Source of the DNA: Letharia columbiana
Taxonomy: Eukaryota; Ascomycota; Lecanoromycetes; Lecanorales; Parmeliaceae
NCBI RefSeq assembly: GCF_014066305.1
Contig: NW_023501075.1
Coordinates: 62,001 to 126,000, forward strand
Length of the DNA stretch: 64,000 nucleotides
Reading direction: 5' to 3'
Of the stretch, positions 45,801 through 57,500 are shown piece after piece; the stretch's first letter is position 1; every line of letters starts with the position of its first letter. The position numbers and the translations under genes are program-made. The notes under the pieces are model-generated. The model worked only from the letters and a program-made list of their open reading frames with translations. It did not search any database and was not told the DNA's origin.

Positions 45801-45922
45801 CATGAGCCTCGGTCAATGGGACTGAGCGCTTGAGCCACGGCGCCATTCCTCGTGACTGGCAACAGCACCACGCCGGTGGTGGGCGTATAAAGGGTACAGA
45901 GCAGTAGCAGCGAGTGCAACAT
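42889..45922 (-). CDS. Large extracellular protein with disordered stalk and C-terminal membrane anchor
   Basis: Exons 45922-45650, 45580-44874, 44822-44597 and 44544-42889 give 953 residues in one frame. The start MLHSLLLLCTLYTPTTG is a signal peptide. The first ~430 residues form a Cys- and Asn-glycosylation-rich ectodomain (FLDQCLLWDNQCTGN; NNVGCCGQCTMFGG). Exon 4 is a long Ser/Pro/Asp/Asn-rich stalk with no fold, ending in a basic patch (SRASRRHPSMK) and one membrane span (ITIIAGELLLLYIFLVYW) with a 4-residue tail. The architecture suits a wall-spanning adhesin or sensor; the family is otherwise unknown to me. The second intron uses a GTAGGA donor, chosen because only it keeps the frame. 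The first in-frame ATG is 45922; the longer frame starts at GTG. Confidence 0.7.
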
Positions 45923-48389
45923 TTCTCGTGCTGAACGACACAAAGGCGATTTGGGACTAACGAGAGCCTGCACTGTGCGGCTGGTGAATTGACCAACAGT
46001 TTTACAGCAGGTGTAGAATGCCGAGGGAGTTGTGATTTCTCACCCGGAAAAGGGCAAGAAGAGCATTTTCTTAGATGAGCTATAAGGCAAGCGGGGAGTA
46101 AGCCTGCAGTGGAGTTTTATTTGTGTAGAATGTACTGTTTCCAAATCTCATCATGCTTCCAAATCTCATCATGCTCGGTGCGGATCAGGAAATTCTAAAC
46201 GAGCAAAGAAAGGCGAAATACAAGGTGCATCATATTCTCTTCAAGGCGAGAAGAATTACAAAGATGTGGAAAAGGGTGTGAGAGTAAGGCTGCGGATTGT
46301 TAGCCGACCTCATGGGGGTTTGATTCTCCTTTACGGCTCTAGGAATCCTTCAGGATCCTTGCTTACCGAAGGACGTGTTTCAGCAAGCGTCAGGCCCACT
46401 GAGTGAACATAGAATCACGGGTTGTCCGCATCGATCAGTAAGTATCAGTAGATACATCATGGAGGCACAGGCTCAACCGAGTCTATAGCCGAGGTCTTAT
46501 ATGTATCCGAAGTGGATGCAAGACGGAAGGAAGCGGGCTCGTGCTCCAAAGTCAGGGCACACACCGACAAAAGGCATCAGCTTCTAGGTTACCTACCAGC
46601 CAAAACGTAAGCTCCAAACGTCATTGCAACCATGACCGTTCTTCTGCTATCCATTTGGATCATCGCATTCCGCTATTCTAAGACAAAATCACCGTATTCA
46701 GGAGACTGCGACCGGAAATGAAAGTACAATTGCGCTGTCTTAGGACGCAGACACGTGTCATATCCTATGGCACAGTGCATGCGTAGGAATTCTTGTGATC
46801 TCGCCGTCAAATGCATGCGCAAGGTGAAACGATGCAGGGATGACTGATATCTCCGCCGCCTTACGTAAGCGTTTTCGAGCACAACCACACTCGAGTGCCG
46901 ACCAATCACATAGTCTTCATTGTGAATCGCACGTGACCTTGAATGCGGCTGAGTATGGCTGTGTTATATTGAAGATCAAGGGTGACGAGGCTTTAATATA
47001 GGGATGTCGCTTAAAATATTCAAGGTTCTGATATTGGAGTTCATGAAAATTGCTCGCGCTTCCATTGGCGCGATTCTTCCATCGTGGGGCTCAGCTTCGC
47101 AAGGCTATGCAATGCAGTCAGCTTATATGGTACTAATGCATCCCTTGGCACTTAATCCGGAACGCTCTCTATCTGCAATATTCTGATGCGTGTACTCCTT
47201 TTACCCAGTCTGTGCCATCCTGTTATGATCATTGCCTGTGAACTCTCTGTAGCCTTCTGATCACGCGTAAATCAATCTAAGGCCCAGATATAAGGCGAGA
47301 TGACGGCAGAACAAACGAACGGAAAAAAAAAAGCTTATCTCGTCGAGAACTTGATTAAGATGCATCGACTCTCCCTGGTCCACAAAGAGGACGGTGAGTA
47401 TACAGAAACATGCCAGTCACGGACCCTATCCTCGACGAACGATTGCTCTCCTATTTGACCAGCTTCCGCTTTCGAAGACCCACGGAGGGTGCATCAACAT
47501 TTGAGTGAAATGCAGCTGAAGCGACGATAACTTCGTGTGTAAGAAGTAGGTACTTCAAACCCCGCGCCACGCCTCTCCGGGTTCCTTCGTCTTCACTTGA
47601 TATAGATATCGTCGTCTAAGCAAGGACTGTGCCGTTCCTCAAGGACGTCCGCGGAACAGTGGCACCAGAAGACATCTATTGTCGGGGCGTTCTCGGGCTA
47701 CATCCTCGTGGATGGTCTTTGTACTGGCACAACTTCGTGACTTGAGCTAAATGGTTGAAAAATTGTAAGGCTTCTCTTCGAACAAACATAAGCTCTTATA
47801 GATAAGTCTAGGACTCATCTAGGGTTAAGAGAACTTACTTATTCGAGGCTTTTATCCCCCATCGTCTTTTAACTAGCGCTTACCTTTCACGAACAGAGAT
47901 TAATTGATCTAGGGTTCGAACCATTGGAAAAACGCCCTGATGATCCTTGAAGCCCATGCCAGTTTGCCACGATGAGGGGTAGCATAACACAGTGCTGCAG
48001 CATTTCCAGCAATCTTCCTCTTCACCGGGAATCTTCTTTGCAAGGATTATCTGTGCTGACTGAAAATTATAGTCTTATTTTGGGTAGGTTCTACAGTTGC
48101 TCTTTTCGGTAGAGATCACGTGTTCTTTTTGGGTAGGTGCTATGATTGGCTTTTTAGGTGAAGCGCCAAGAATTTTCCCGCGCCTATGGCATAGACCTGG
48201 AGTGAAATGGTAGCTAGCTATGTACAGGTGTGGGTGGGATAAAGAGTCCGCAATGGCTCTGAAAGAGACGAAATCGAATGAAGAGCAATTGACAGGTGTA
48301 AAATAGGTGGATATGTAGCTCGTAGTGAACAGGTGTCTCCTACCCCTGACAGGATACCTGAAACAGCGGCTATATCGTGAAATCCACTA
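45923..48389. other. Gene-poor intergenic DNA
   Basis: About 2.5 kb with no supported gene. It contains an 18-bp direct repeat (see separate entry) and two isolated, degenerate copies of the downstream minisatellite unit near 48076 and 48127. Confidence 0.5.
46139..46174. repeat. 18-bp perfect tandem duplication
   Basis: ttccaaatctcatcatgc occurs twice head to tail (46139-46156, 46157-46174). It is probably replication slippage about 200 bp upstream of the large extracellular-protein gene. Confidence 0.9.
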
Positions 48390-48692
48390 ACCCTTTTTGG
48401 GTAGGTGGTACAATGTCCCTTTTGGGTAGGTGCTACAATGTCCCTTTTGGGTAGGTGCTACAATGTCCCTTTTGGGTAGGTGCTACAATGTCCCTTTTGG
48501 GTAGGCGCTACAATGTCCCTTTTGGGTAGGTGCTACAATGTCCCTTTTGGGTAGGTGTTACAATGTCCCTTTTGGGTAGGTGCTACAATGTCCCTTTTGG
48601 GTAGGTGCTACAATGTCCCTTTTGGGTAGGTGCTACAATGTCCCTTTTGGGTGGGTACAATAATGTCCTTTTTGGGTAGGTGCGATGATATC
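48390..48692. repeat. 25-bp minisatellite, about 12 tandem copies
   Basis: The unit cccttttgggtaggtgctacaatgt repeats head to tail about 12 times. The inner copies are near-identical (single changes gtaggCg, gtgTta) and the edge copies degenerate. Isolated relatives (ttttgggtaggttctacag near 48076; tttttgggtaggtgctatga near 48127) lie upstream. There are no spacers, so it is not a CRISPR array. The unit length (25) is not a multiple of three and no long frame crosses it. Confidence 0.95.
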
Positions 48693-50023
48693 TTGCTTGG
48701 GTGACTGACACAGTTGCTCCTTTAGATCGAGATCTACTCACAGCGATCTTTGCAGTGATGAGTGATATTGAGTCGTCCGTACCTAGTAAAGACGCGACTT
48801 TGCTTTCAAACCTGTGACAGCTATGGCGGGGTGCTTTTAGATGAGTCTTTGTCTATTCTGGGAAAAGATGGCTCTCCCCTGACTCATTTTATGCTCGTGG
48901 CATCGCGCTCCGGCGACGAGAGAAAAGTCGCAGAAACAGTCAACCCTGGAACCTGTACTAAGGCCACCCCTAGGTAGAAGTTTAATGACTATTTAAGATA
49001 CTCTGACGGCCCTTGGGCGCTTCCAGGCTTCAAGCGCTGGTCGAATTGCGCCGTTAGAGACGCTTCTGTTGCTCAAGCGTCCAACACGGTCACACGGACG
49101 CTTCCCAGACTGTACGTCTTCCAGTGTCATGGGCGTGCCATCATTCAGCACGATAAGCCATCTCTCTTCATACATCCGCGTTAGAGTCGTTTACTAGTCG
49201 TAGATCTTTGAATTATTAATGACATGCACTGTCAACGAAAGAGGCGAGGATAAATAGCAAATGTGAGATGGCGCAAAGACTGATGAGAGTAGTCGCGCGA
49301 TGCGAGACGAAATGTTAACTTGTTCTATTTGATCTTGTGGCGGATGATGGGCGACGGGTTAGAGGACGAGACGGCGATCAGACGCTGTTCATCGGCATAT
49401 GAGAAGCCGGATGTACCTGGGCCCGGACTCACGAACGGTCGCAAATCGAAATCTTTTTCCCAAAACGACACTCTTAAGCGGCCATCCTCATCTCCCTCTT
49501 CAGCTGACTCTATCCGACTCACCATGGAGCTCATCTCCATTTTTGCCTCAGCTATCTTTCTCGGCATCACGCTCCCCGTGCCCGTATGCAAGGCAAACGA
49601 AGATCGCACTACCCAGAATTTCGCCGCCCATTGCTAAATAGGGTCGTATTATAATCTCGGTAGCCATGAGAATAACGCCGATGCGGTAGTAGCTAATAGT
49701 CTTGAGGACACGACTCCTGTATCTCGTGAATGAACACCGACATATTACAGTGGCCAGCAGAATGCTAAAGCCGCTGCGGTAGCAGCCATTAGTCCTGAAA
49801 ACACCACACCGGCATTGAGCAGTACTTCTGAAGATACGGCGGTCACGGCAGGGGACATGTGGTCTGACAAAGGCTTTGGAGGACCTCACATTAGCGGAGA
49901 ACGAATGTGTGGACGGCATGGTAGCGTCCTTTGGTTTGGAGTTGTCATTGCGAGACTGTGCAGTTTCGAAGCGCACAAGATGCTATGGTAGCTAAACGTC
50001 GCATTTGGAAAGTAGTCGAAAAG
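48693..50023. other. Gene-poor DNA with a coding-like fragment (minus strand, 49320-49976)
   Basis: No intact gene is supported. On the minus strand 49548-49976 reads as 142 codons with two similar ~30-residue hydrophobic units (VFRTNGCYRSGFSILLAT; VLKTISYYRIGVILMAT), and an overlapping frame 49609-49325 (KMEMSSMVSRIESAEEG..) also looks coding. They may be exons of a decayed membrane protein. Confidence 0.3.
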
Positions 50024-51540
50024 TCATCTATCAATAGGCTCTAAGATCGGTCTTGGAGATCCAGACTTTTTGGAGCAGCTGAAACTTTTGTCAAATAGAT
50101 CTGTAGTATTTGGTGGACCTGTCCCCCCACAAATATGTTCTAAGAACTTCCTTGGTTGGAGCAGAAGCCCCTTTGAAAGCGGCGAGTATAGCCTCGACTC
50201 GAGATATTCTCCTAGCCTCGCTTGCGAGATGGAGAGCGTGACTTGCTCGGCCTGCCAAGTCCAGGTGTAAAGTAGTCGGCTGGGGAACGCGGAGTCTCCC
50301 ATCGCAGTGTAGAGTATGAAGTTCCTTGGAAGGCCGCATATTCGGAGATTGGTCTTGCGGCAAGGTTATTGGCGGCTTGACAGATGAGAATTTCGTCACC
50401 ATTTTGAGGGTCGATATCATTCTCTCGGGTGCTTGGGGGGTTCGTGACATTTGACGACAACAGTTGATGCTTTGGCGGTAGTGGTTGGCCATTGATATCG
50501 AATCCGTCCGCAAATTTCTGATAGAGGTGAGACTGACCCGTAATTGGTGAGGACGAGGCATCGAAAGGTGTCCCGAAGTCATGGCCACTGAGATGGAAAC
50601 TTGTGAGATACTGTTCCAGGGTGTTATGATACACGAGAAATGGAGTACTGACGGAAAGAGTGTGTTGAGATCTTCAAGTTCCACGCCTTGGGCCAAGCGC
50701 TGTTCAAGGCCACGACCCTCTCCTGCAGAAACTCGCCCATCGAGTCCTTGTAGCTGGACCTGCCTAAAAAATCTTAGTCGCGCCTGATAGCAATCGTAGG
50801 TATTGAAGACATACGCCTGTACTCCACCAACTTGTGCCGGGCGGGTCCCTAAGAAATCATGTCTAGCAGAGTCTTTCAAGAACAATGTTATTGGTATAGA
50901 AGCATCATTTTGCGAGTTCTGAGGCACCTTGACTGGACACTCTCCTGCCCACTGGGCATGCTGAGCTTTCCATGGACCGATCCTTTATCATAAGCCAGAA
51001 TGTCAGCTGAATCTTCTTTTGGCCACTGAGTTGTAGACTCACGTGGCTCTGAGATGTTGACCTGTAGATGCCCTAAGCTCACTTGATAATCTGTCGAAGA
51101 ATTTCCTCACTTGGCCGACTATGTGCTCCAGTGTCTGGGGAGAGCACGACATCTCCGGTAGCTCTACCATGACCACGAATCGAGAGTTCATCTTTCTGGG
51201 ACTTGATGTTGTAACTTCTCCTCGTTGGATCCTGGTGAATGAAATGTAGGCACTGAAGGCTGCCAAATACAAATTGCAAGATCCAGCTCTTATAACAAAG
51301 GCCCTCTCGTCTGCAGAGAAGATGACAAACTCACATTTCAGGGAAGACGCGACACTGTGCTGGCTTTGACAATGATCAAAGAGTCTCGTCGAAGCCCACA
51401 GTGCGGTCCTGCGATGTTGGGCGAATTTAAAATTTAGTAACCCAGATTGGGAAACATGTGCATTAGCGAGCTTGGAAAGACCTCTGTGCCCAAGAGCATC
51501 CAATCTGATGCTCTTGTCGGCGGCCAGTAGTTGACATCTT
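50024..51540 (-). pseudogene. Unidentified protein-coding relic with broken frame
   Basis: The minus strand starts with MEDVNYWPPTRASDWMLLG (ATG near 51543) but meets a stop soon. Further on, SQNDASIPITLFLKDSARHD, FNTYDCYQARLRFF and EDLNT (50927-50660) look like real protein; the frame then slips by two bases (ctct) and continues as STPFLVYHNTLEQYLTSFHL, ending in SRSPSRKRG near 50212. A third frame, 50302-50024, may be a last exon. I recognise no domain. Either introns are unusual here or, more likely, the gene is dead. Confidence 0.35.
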
Positions 51541-51543
51541 CCA

Positions 51544-54500
51544 TGCTCAAAACGTGGGTACGGGGAAGGAGAATTCGATTTCGGCGTTTCTGCTACATCA
51601 ATGCTCAGGCCCCACTAAGACGGGGCTGTGGGCAGCATACCGCACAGACCTCAGCCTCGGATTTCATTTCCGGAGCAAGCTTGCCATGATCCTAGGCAAC
51701 AAGGCGCCAAATGCGACTAATGTCTGTGAATCTGTTGTCGGGCAAATTACATATTCATACCCCAAACTATACCCCATCTTACATTTCCTTAACCCCAGGG
51801 GGTAAGAAGTTGCTGTTAATAGGGGTATGATTTTGTAAGAATCCCATAGTGGCCTAAAATTGCTATCTAAGGGCGTACTTTCGAAGTTTAACTAGATGCG
51901 AGTTAAGGACCCCTTATTAACGTCAGCGTAATCTCGACTCTAAAATCGTGATGTTTTTCTCGTTGTGGGCGTCAGCGTTGAATAGGAGCGGGGTTTTAGG
52001 GTAGGGTTTCGGGGCGGGCTGGGGTAAGGCAGCCTGTACGAGTAACCCGCCTTAAGCCGGTAACTCGTCGATTTAATCTCTCAGTCTGCATGCACTCTAC
52101 CCTACTATATAATAGGGTTCTTATATAGAGGCATCGGGACAGCTACACCTATAGATTGATGACATTTTACATTTTCATGACCTAAGGAATGATAACTCGC
52201 CACAGTGGGACTGGGTCACATAATATGCCTCTGTTCAGGGCCTTATCGATACCCTTGCAAGGGGTTCCAAAGCTGTTTCTGACAAGCTTGATATTGCAGA
52301 AGAGAGTCCAAAATGACAGCATACAGGCATCAGTCCATGATGCTAGAGCTAAGGGTTAGAAACAGCACTTTCGAAGGCTTGTCGCTGACTGCCATGTCAT
52401 ATTGCTCTAGTGCTAAGTCCTGTGGTGTGCCGATAGTGGGAATTACCAGGTTGGTATCTTACGTAGAAGCGGCAGGACAATGTCATACCCGCTTCCCCGA
52501 CTCGAAAAAGCCACCGAGCGGCACGAAGACGCCGCCTCGGCTGCCCTCAGAAGGCAGAGGAATGGCATGATTTTGGATCAGAATTTGCCGCTTCAACTGA
52601 AGTTCAACTGGAGTTCCACTTTTATTCGATACGAGAGGCCCGGAGTCCAGGCAGCCAACTGCAGCAAGTGTTTCCAACTGACCGAAGTTAGTCAGGGATA
52701 AATGAAGATGCTGAAAGGGCGCAAACCTCGAAGCCCACGCGCTACACCGCGCACCAACATTCGACGGTACAATATTCAGCCAATGATGGGTTATACACAC
52801 AATTCAGGACACTAGGTCGCAACGTTGATTGGAAATTGACCATGCAGCTGTTGGGGCTGGGCCTCAACACCCATTCTTACCAGGGGATGGCCCCCAAACA
52901 GGGGAAACAGGTATCGTTGTCAAGGCACCCCTGCTGTATCTTCTGAGAAACACTTACTGTCTAAAGACACGATCCCATAAGGATGCACCATGAAAACAGG
53001 GTCTTGATTGGACGTCATTATAATGTTATCTCATGAAAATGCCGATCTTGTAAGGTCGCACCGTGCCTATATATACAAGGTCTTGATTGGCTGAAGCCCT
53101 CAGATGTTTAATGCGCCTCGAAGTAATCTCAAAGCCTCCATCTACACGGTGGTAATCCTTAGTGCGGATGTAGAGTCTGGATTCAACCTCAGCAGATGGA
53201 CTGACAGGCGGGGCTGCGTGGTGGTCAGGATCCAGTCTTCGTTATGTTCCTGGGAGCTTGTAACGTCAAGGCATAAGTCTAGGAGTATCCATTACTTCAT
53301 GTAGTGTTTGGATAGGCAACGTGGTTACGAATGATCAAGAAGCATTTGCTCAAGGAATATGTTGAAGTCGTGTGGGAATAGCCGGCTCCTCTTCGGAACA
53401 AAGGAACGCAATCAGACTTTGGCCACACTTGAGTCGATATTAACCCTAGTCCAAATGAGGCGCTAGGGTGTGCGACTTCGGCGTCAATATCGTATGCATG
53501 GGCCGTCGAACATTGATATGTGTTGCCTCTCCTAGTATGCTTGTAAGTATCGAGACGATGGAAGATTATATGGAATGTCTGGGAAGAAAGGCAACATATT
53601 GATCAAAGAATATTCAACGCCCGCGTAGCTCTCCCACATCCTGCTCGGGCTTTCCCACCTAGAGATCTGCCAGCAAAGGAAAAATCATCGTGCCAGGACA
53701 TGACGTGAAGCAGCAAAACTGCTTGGCGGCTATCGTGACTTTCGAATCGAATGTAGTCTTGTTACTTCCAACCCCTCGCAAGATCGTCCCATTCTCGGCT
53801 ACCCTCCGATCAACTTCTTTTCGGGCAGGTCTCTTTGTCGACAGCCTCACAGAATCCGTAGAGATGTCTGATATTCTTCGTGTTAGACACAGCTGCCCAG
53901 ATAATTGAAGGGATGTCCACGTGCGTTTGGCAATTGATGAGAGTGTTCCACTCACATTTGGGTTCAAGAAGACTCCAATGTGTCCTCCAGCGTCTCGGTG
54001 GCATTGCAGGTCTTTGCTTCGGTGTTTTCAGGTTCTTTGTATCTGTCCTTCTGTTGGTGGATCTTGCAATACAGCGGTCCGGATTCATCCAGGTACCGCT
54101 CCATAGGTGGAGAAAGACGACAGTCCTTCCAAAGGCACTTGTTGGGCGAGGCCTGAGTCGCGTTTCTGTCATGTCTCGTCAGCCATCCTCCCATCTCACA
54201 GTATACATCAAATTGCAGCCTCCATACCCGGATCTCTGCCCTTCGATGGCATGTTCGAACTCTTTAGCACCAACGTGACCGTCCTGAGGTTGGCTTCGAG
54301 ACTCGTGTTTGATTCTGTGTTTCTTTTCTGAGGCAGACATGATGTGTCTAGAGGTTGCTGAAGTTGTGCGTAGTCGTTGGGCGTTTAGGAGTGAGGAGAA
54401 GATATCCTGAGCAGGCGCAGCGGTGGGTCATATCACCCTAGCTCAGAGGTTTTTTGGCTTGGCTGGGTTTTTGTATGGGCCTATTCTGGAAAGGGACTCA

Positions 54501-57500
54501 TGATAGGACAGTATTGAGCCTCATGGCCGCTTCATCAGCGCCATCATACCGCTCCGCATATGCAGTTCGATGCGTTTTATGATAAAGTAGGGTGTGAATC
54601 CCTGCTGTTTTCATGTGCCTGGAAGTGAGGCAGACTTGCAGTGACTGAGGGTTCCGTTGGAGTCTTTAGATGGCGATTCTTGGACAACTTGAATGTTATT
54701 GGTCCTAATATCGGCATTAGGCCATGTCCACCCTCTTCCCGTGCCAAGCAGCAACCAATGTCGTACCTTGTCCATGTCAGGATCCGTTACAAGGATTGGT
54801 GAAGATTGGACTAACCGGGCATTCAATTAGACGTTTGACGGGCGCTTTGCATCGCCAGATATGCTCGTCTTGATTTTGAGCATGCTCTAACCAAATGGCC
54901 TTACTGAGCGTGATTTGTGAATCAGTAGCGTGGTATCAATTGAAGATGCTTGGTATGGATTGTTCATGCTTGAATCATGGGTGCTTGTGGGGATTTGCGT
55001 AAGGTTGGCGGGACTGTCAGCTGATCTCTGGAAACCAATAAAAAGGCTAATCACGCATACCGAGTGGGTATGCAATGGATCTTAGGGGTCGATGCATCGT
55101 GTGAATCATATGTATCCTTCCTCGGGAGATAATAAGCAAAGAGTGGAGTGGAATAAGTTATTGTCAGCCTGGGGAGGCTTCTGCAGCCCGCGACGGGAAA
55201 CGAAATTGCAGGTTGACTAACATGTGCAATACAGTAAGGCACTCGAATCATGTCAACTTCAAATGAGGCCGCTCAGTACCCCTGTCGCAGCTGTCGCCTT
55301 CAAAAGGAGTGTATAGGTCAACAAATCTTCGGGTCAAAGCGAACGAAGATCCTCCAGTTCCACCTAATGAGTTAGTTCCACAAGGAAACAGACGTAGACG
55401 TCAATGTTACCCCGACTGAAAATGTTAGCTATTATTCAGGGCGTCATACGGAAGACGGTCACTGCACAAGTCCGTCTCCTCGGCGTGTCTCGCCGAAGAT
55501 GGCTCGACTTCTCCTTTCCCCATGCCAGACAGTACCTTGCATTCACTTCATCACTTTTCAACTAGCTCAGTGATCTCCATGCTTGCGCACGAATGATCGA
55601 CCAACGGCTTTTACGAAACCTGTCACACTCGGTGTATTGGGAAGTTCCGGGCTTCCTTCAATGCAAATTGGCAAAAGTAAAACAGTCCGACTTGAAAGCT
55701 TTCAAAGCCCTGATTGGGGGAGCATTGGACCTCGTGCCTGCTACGTTCCGAAGAATTAGGAGGTGCCTATCTGTTCGGTCCCCACGCTAGAAAACGGAAA
55801 ATTGTGTTGAGCGCTGTCTGAGGACTTCCCTTGTACCTAACCTTAGCCACCGAGAGAGACATAAAGAGGTAAGTATATGTGCTTACAAGCATTGCTAGTC
55901 TCTAAAATCCCTCATTCTTCTGTATATTGTTGTCAAGTATTTGGTTCTTGACCGCACTGCTCGCCTTAGCTTGCAAGCTTCTAGGTTCGATCAGAGGACT
56001 CAAGTTCCATGATGCATGTCAGTTTCCAATTAAAGCCATGTGTGTTGGATAATCGTTCAATTGGGCTCCTGAGAATGCTCTAATTTCCACCTAGCAGTGC
56101 GGCCGAGACACGGAAGAGGATCCATGCAACTGCCGCTCTGTAATTTATCATTTCTTAGGGGTTAAAATGCGCTGACTGCAGGAAGAAGATTTGTCGGGAC
56201 AATTTCTGGGGTTTAATACAGATTTTATGTCCCTTTCTGTACGTTGACACGGGTCGTATCTCTACCCCACGGGCCCCCCTCACCGCTAGATAGCAAAACG
56301 GCCCTTCAAATGTTCAAAGGTTGCACAAGTCTACTGTTGATTGGTTAAAGACCTCTGGATGTTAATCCTGATAGGCACGTGTTACGGAGTCTGCGTTGGT
56401 GTCGCTCTGGTTCTAAAGTACTGACCCTATCAAATATGTACGTTGGCAGGCAGGGAAATTGGTGGCCTGCTCAGCTTCCGATTCCTTTGGCCTGCAGAAA
56501 ATGCGCATGGCTTTGCATCCGCCCAAAAACCCAAGAGCTCGGAGGTTCCGAATTGTTCGTTGCGTGTTCTTCACAGTTCAGTGCTATGACAGACCAATTC
56601 ACTTCCCATGGCACGGGGCTCTCTCATTGTTACTTAGACTACAAACGCAATCTTAGCCAGGAGTGATCATCGATGCTACCGCCATGGGGCCATTAGGCCC
56701 CTTCATACACCTACATGCATAATTATGCCGTCGAATTTCCTAACCCATGCGACGATCCATCTCGAGCAGCAATGGCAGAAACCACTGTTAATCTCATGAA
56801 ACTGTGGCTTCGCAAGTTCATCGCAGCCTTCTCGCGGTCGTCTCGTGGTCAGGGCAGCAAACCGAGAAAGCCCGAGCAGTCCTTTACTCAGAGAGGTCTA
56901 AGGCTTATCTCAGCAGAGAATGCGCTGTATTCAGACTGATATGATTGAACTCGAGGCTTGCAACATCTTGAAGACAATTCTTACAATGGCACCTTGTCGA
57001 AAAGCGCTACATATCCGAATTCAAGAAAGAATGGATCAACCGACGAGAGCCATGTTCCTTTCCGGCTACAACTACAACCTCAAGACCGAGTAAGCTCAGC
57101 GTCTACTGATTCGTTTGCTGTCGGCGCATTAAAGCTTTGCTACAGAGAGAATAGATGTAAAAGACAGCCTGGAAGGCGAGCCACATCAAAAATACCGGGG
57201 TCTGCCTATACCTGCGGAGATTGCCAACATGCTTGTTTGGATTGAGTGAGATCAGGATATAGCAAGTTGAAGAAACACGAAATCGAATGAGAGCCATCGA
57301 TACGACAGGTTTCTCACTCCTCGCTAGAAAGACTGAGCTTTTTGGCTTGGATGTCTCGCTGGTGCAAGCAGAGGAGCATCATAGCCTCATCAGAACATCA
57401 GTCGCTGGAACGGACAATTTTCGGAGCCTCAGGGTTAGTGATTTCTTGGGTCCCTCACTAAAGCATGTCTAGGATCGAAAACAGTGACGCTCTCGAGTCC

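Noticed and set aside
46290..46340. gggggtttgattctcct, resembling a tRNA T-arm
   Set aside because: No cloverleaf partners upstream.
47905..47925. gggttcgaacc, a T-arm-like sequence suggesting a tRNA
   Set aside because: No matching acceptor, D or anticodon stems could be built around it.
48390..48692. Regular 25-bp repeats considered as a CRISPR array
   Set aside because: The repeats are contiguous without unique spacers and the genome is eukaryotic; it is a minisatellite.
51960..52020. ttttagggtagggtttcgggg, resembling telomeric TTAGGG repeats
   Set aside because: Only one or two irregular units; not a telomere tract.
53810..54194. Minus-strand frames with a few Cys/His pairs
   Set aside because: One possible C-x4-C..YC-x2-H element is not enough to call a gene; frames are short and broken.
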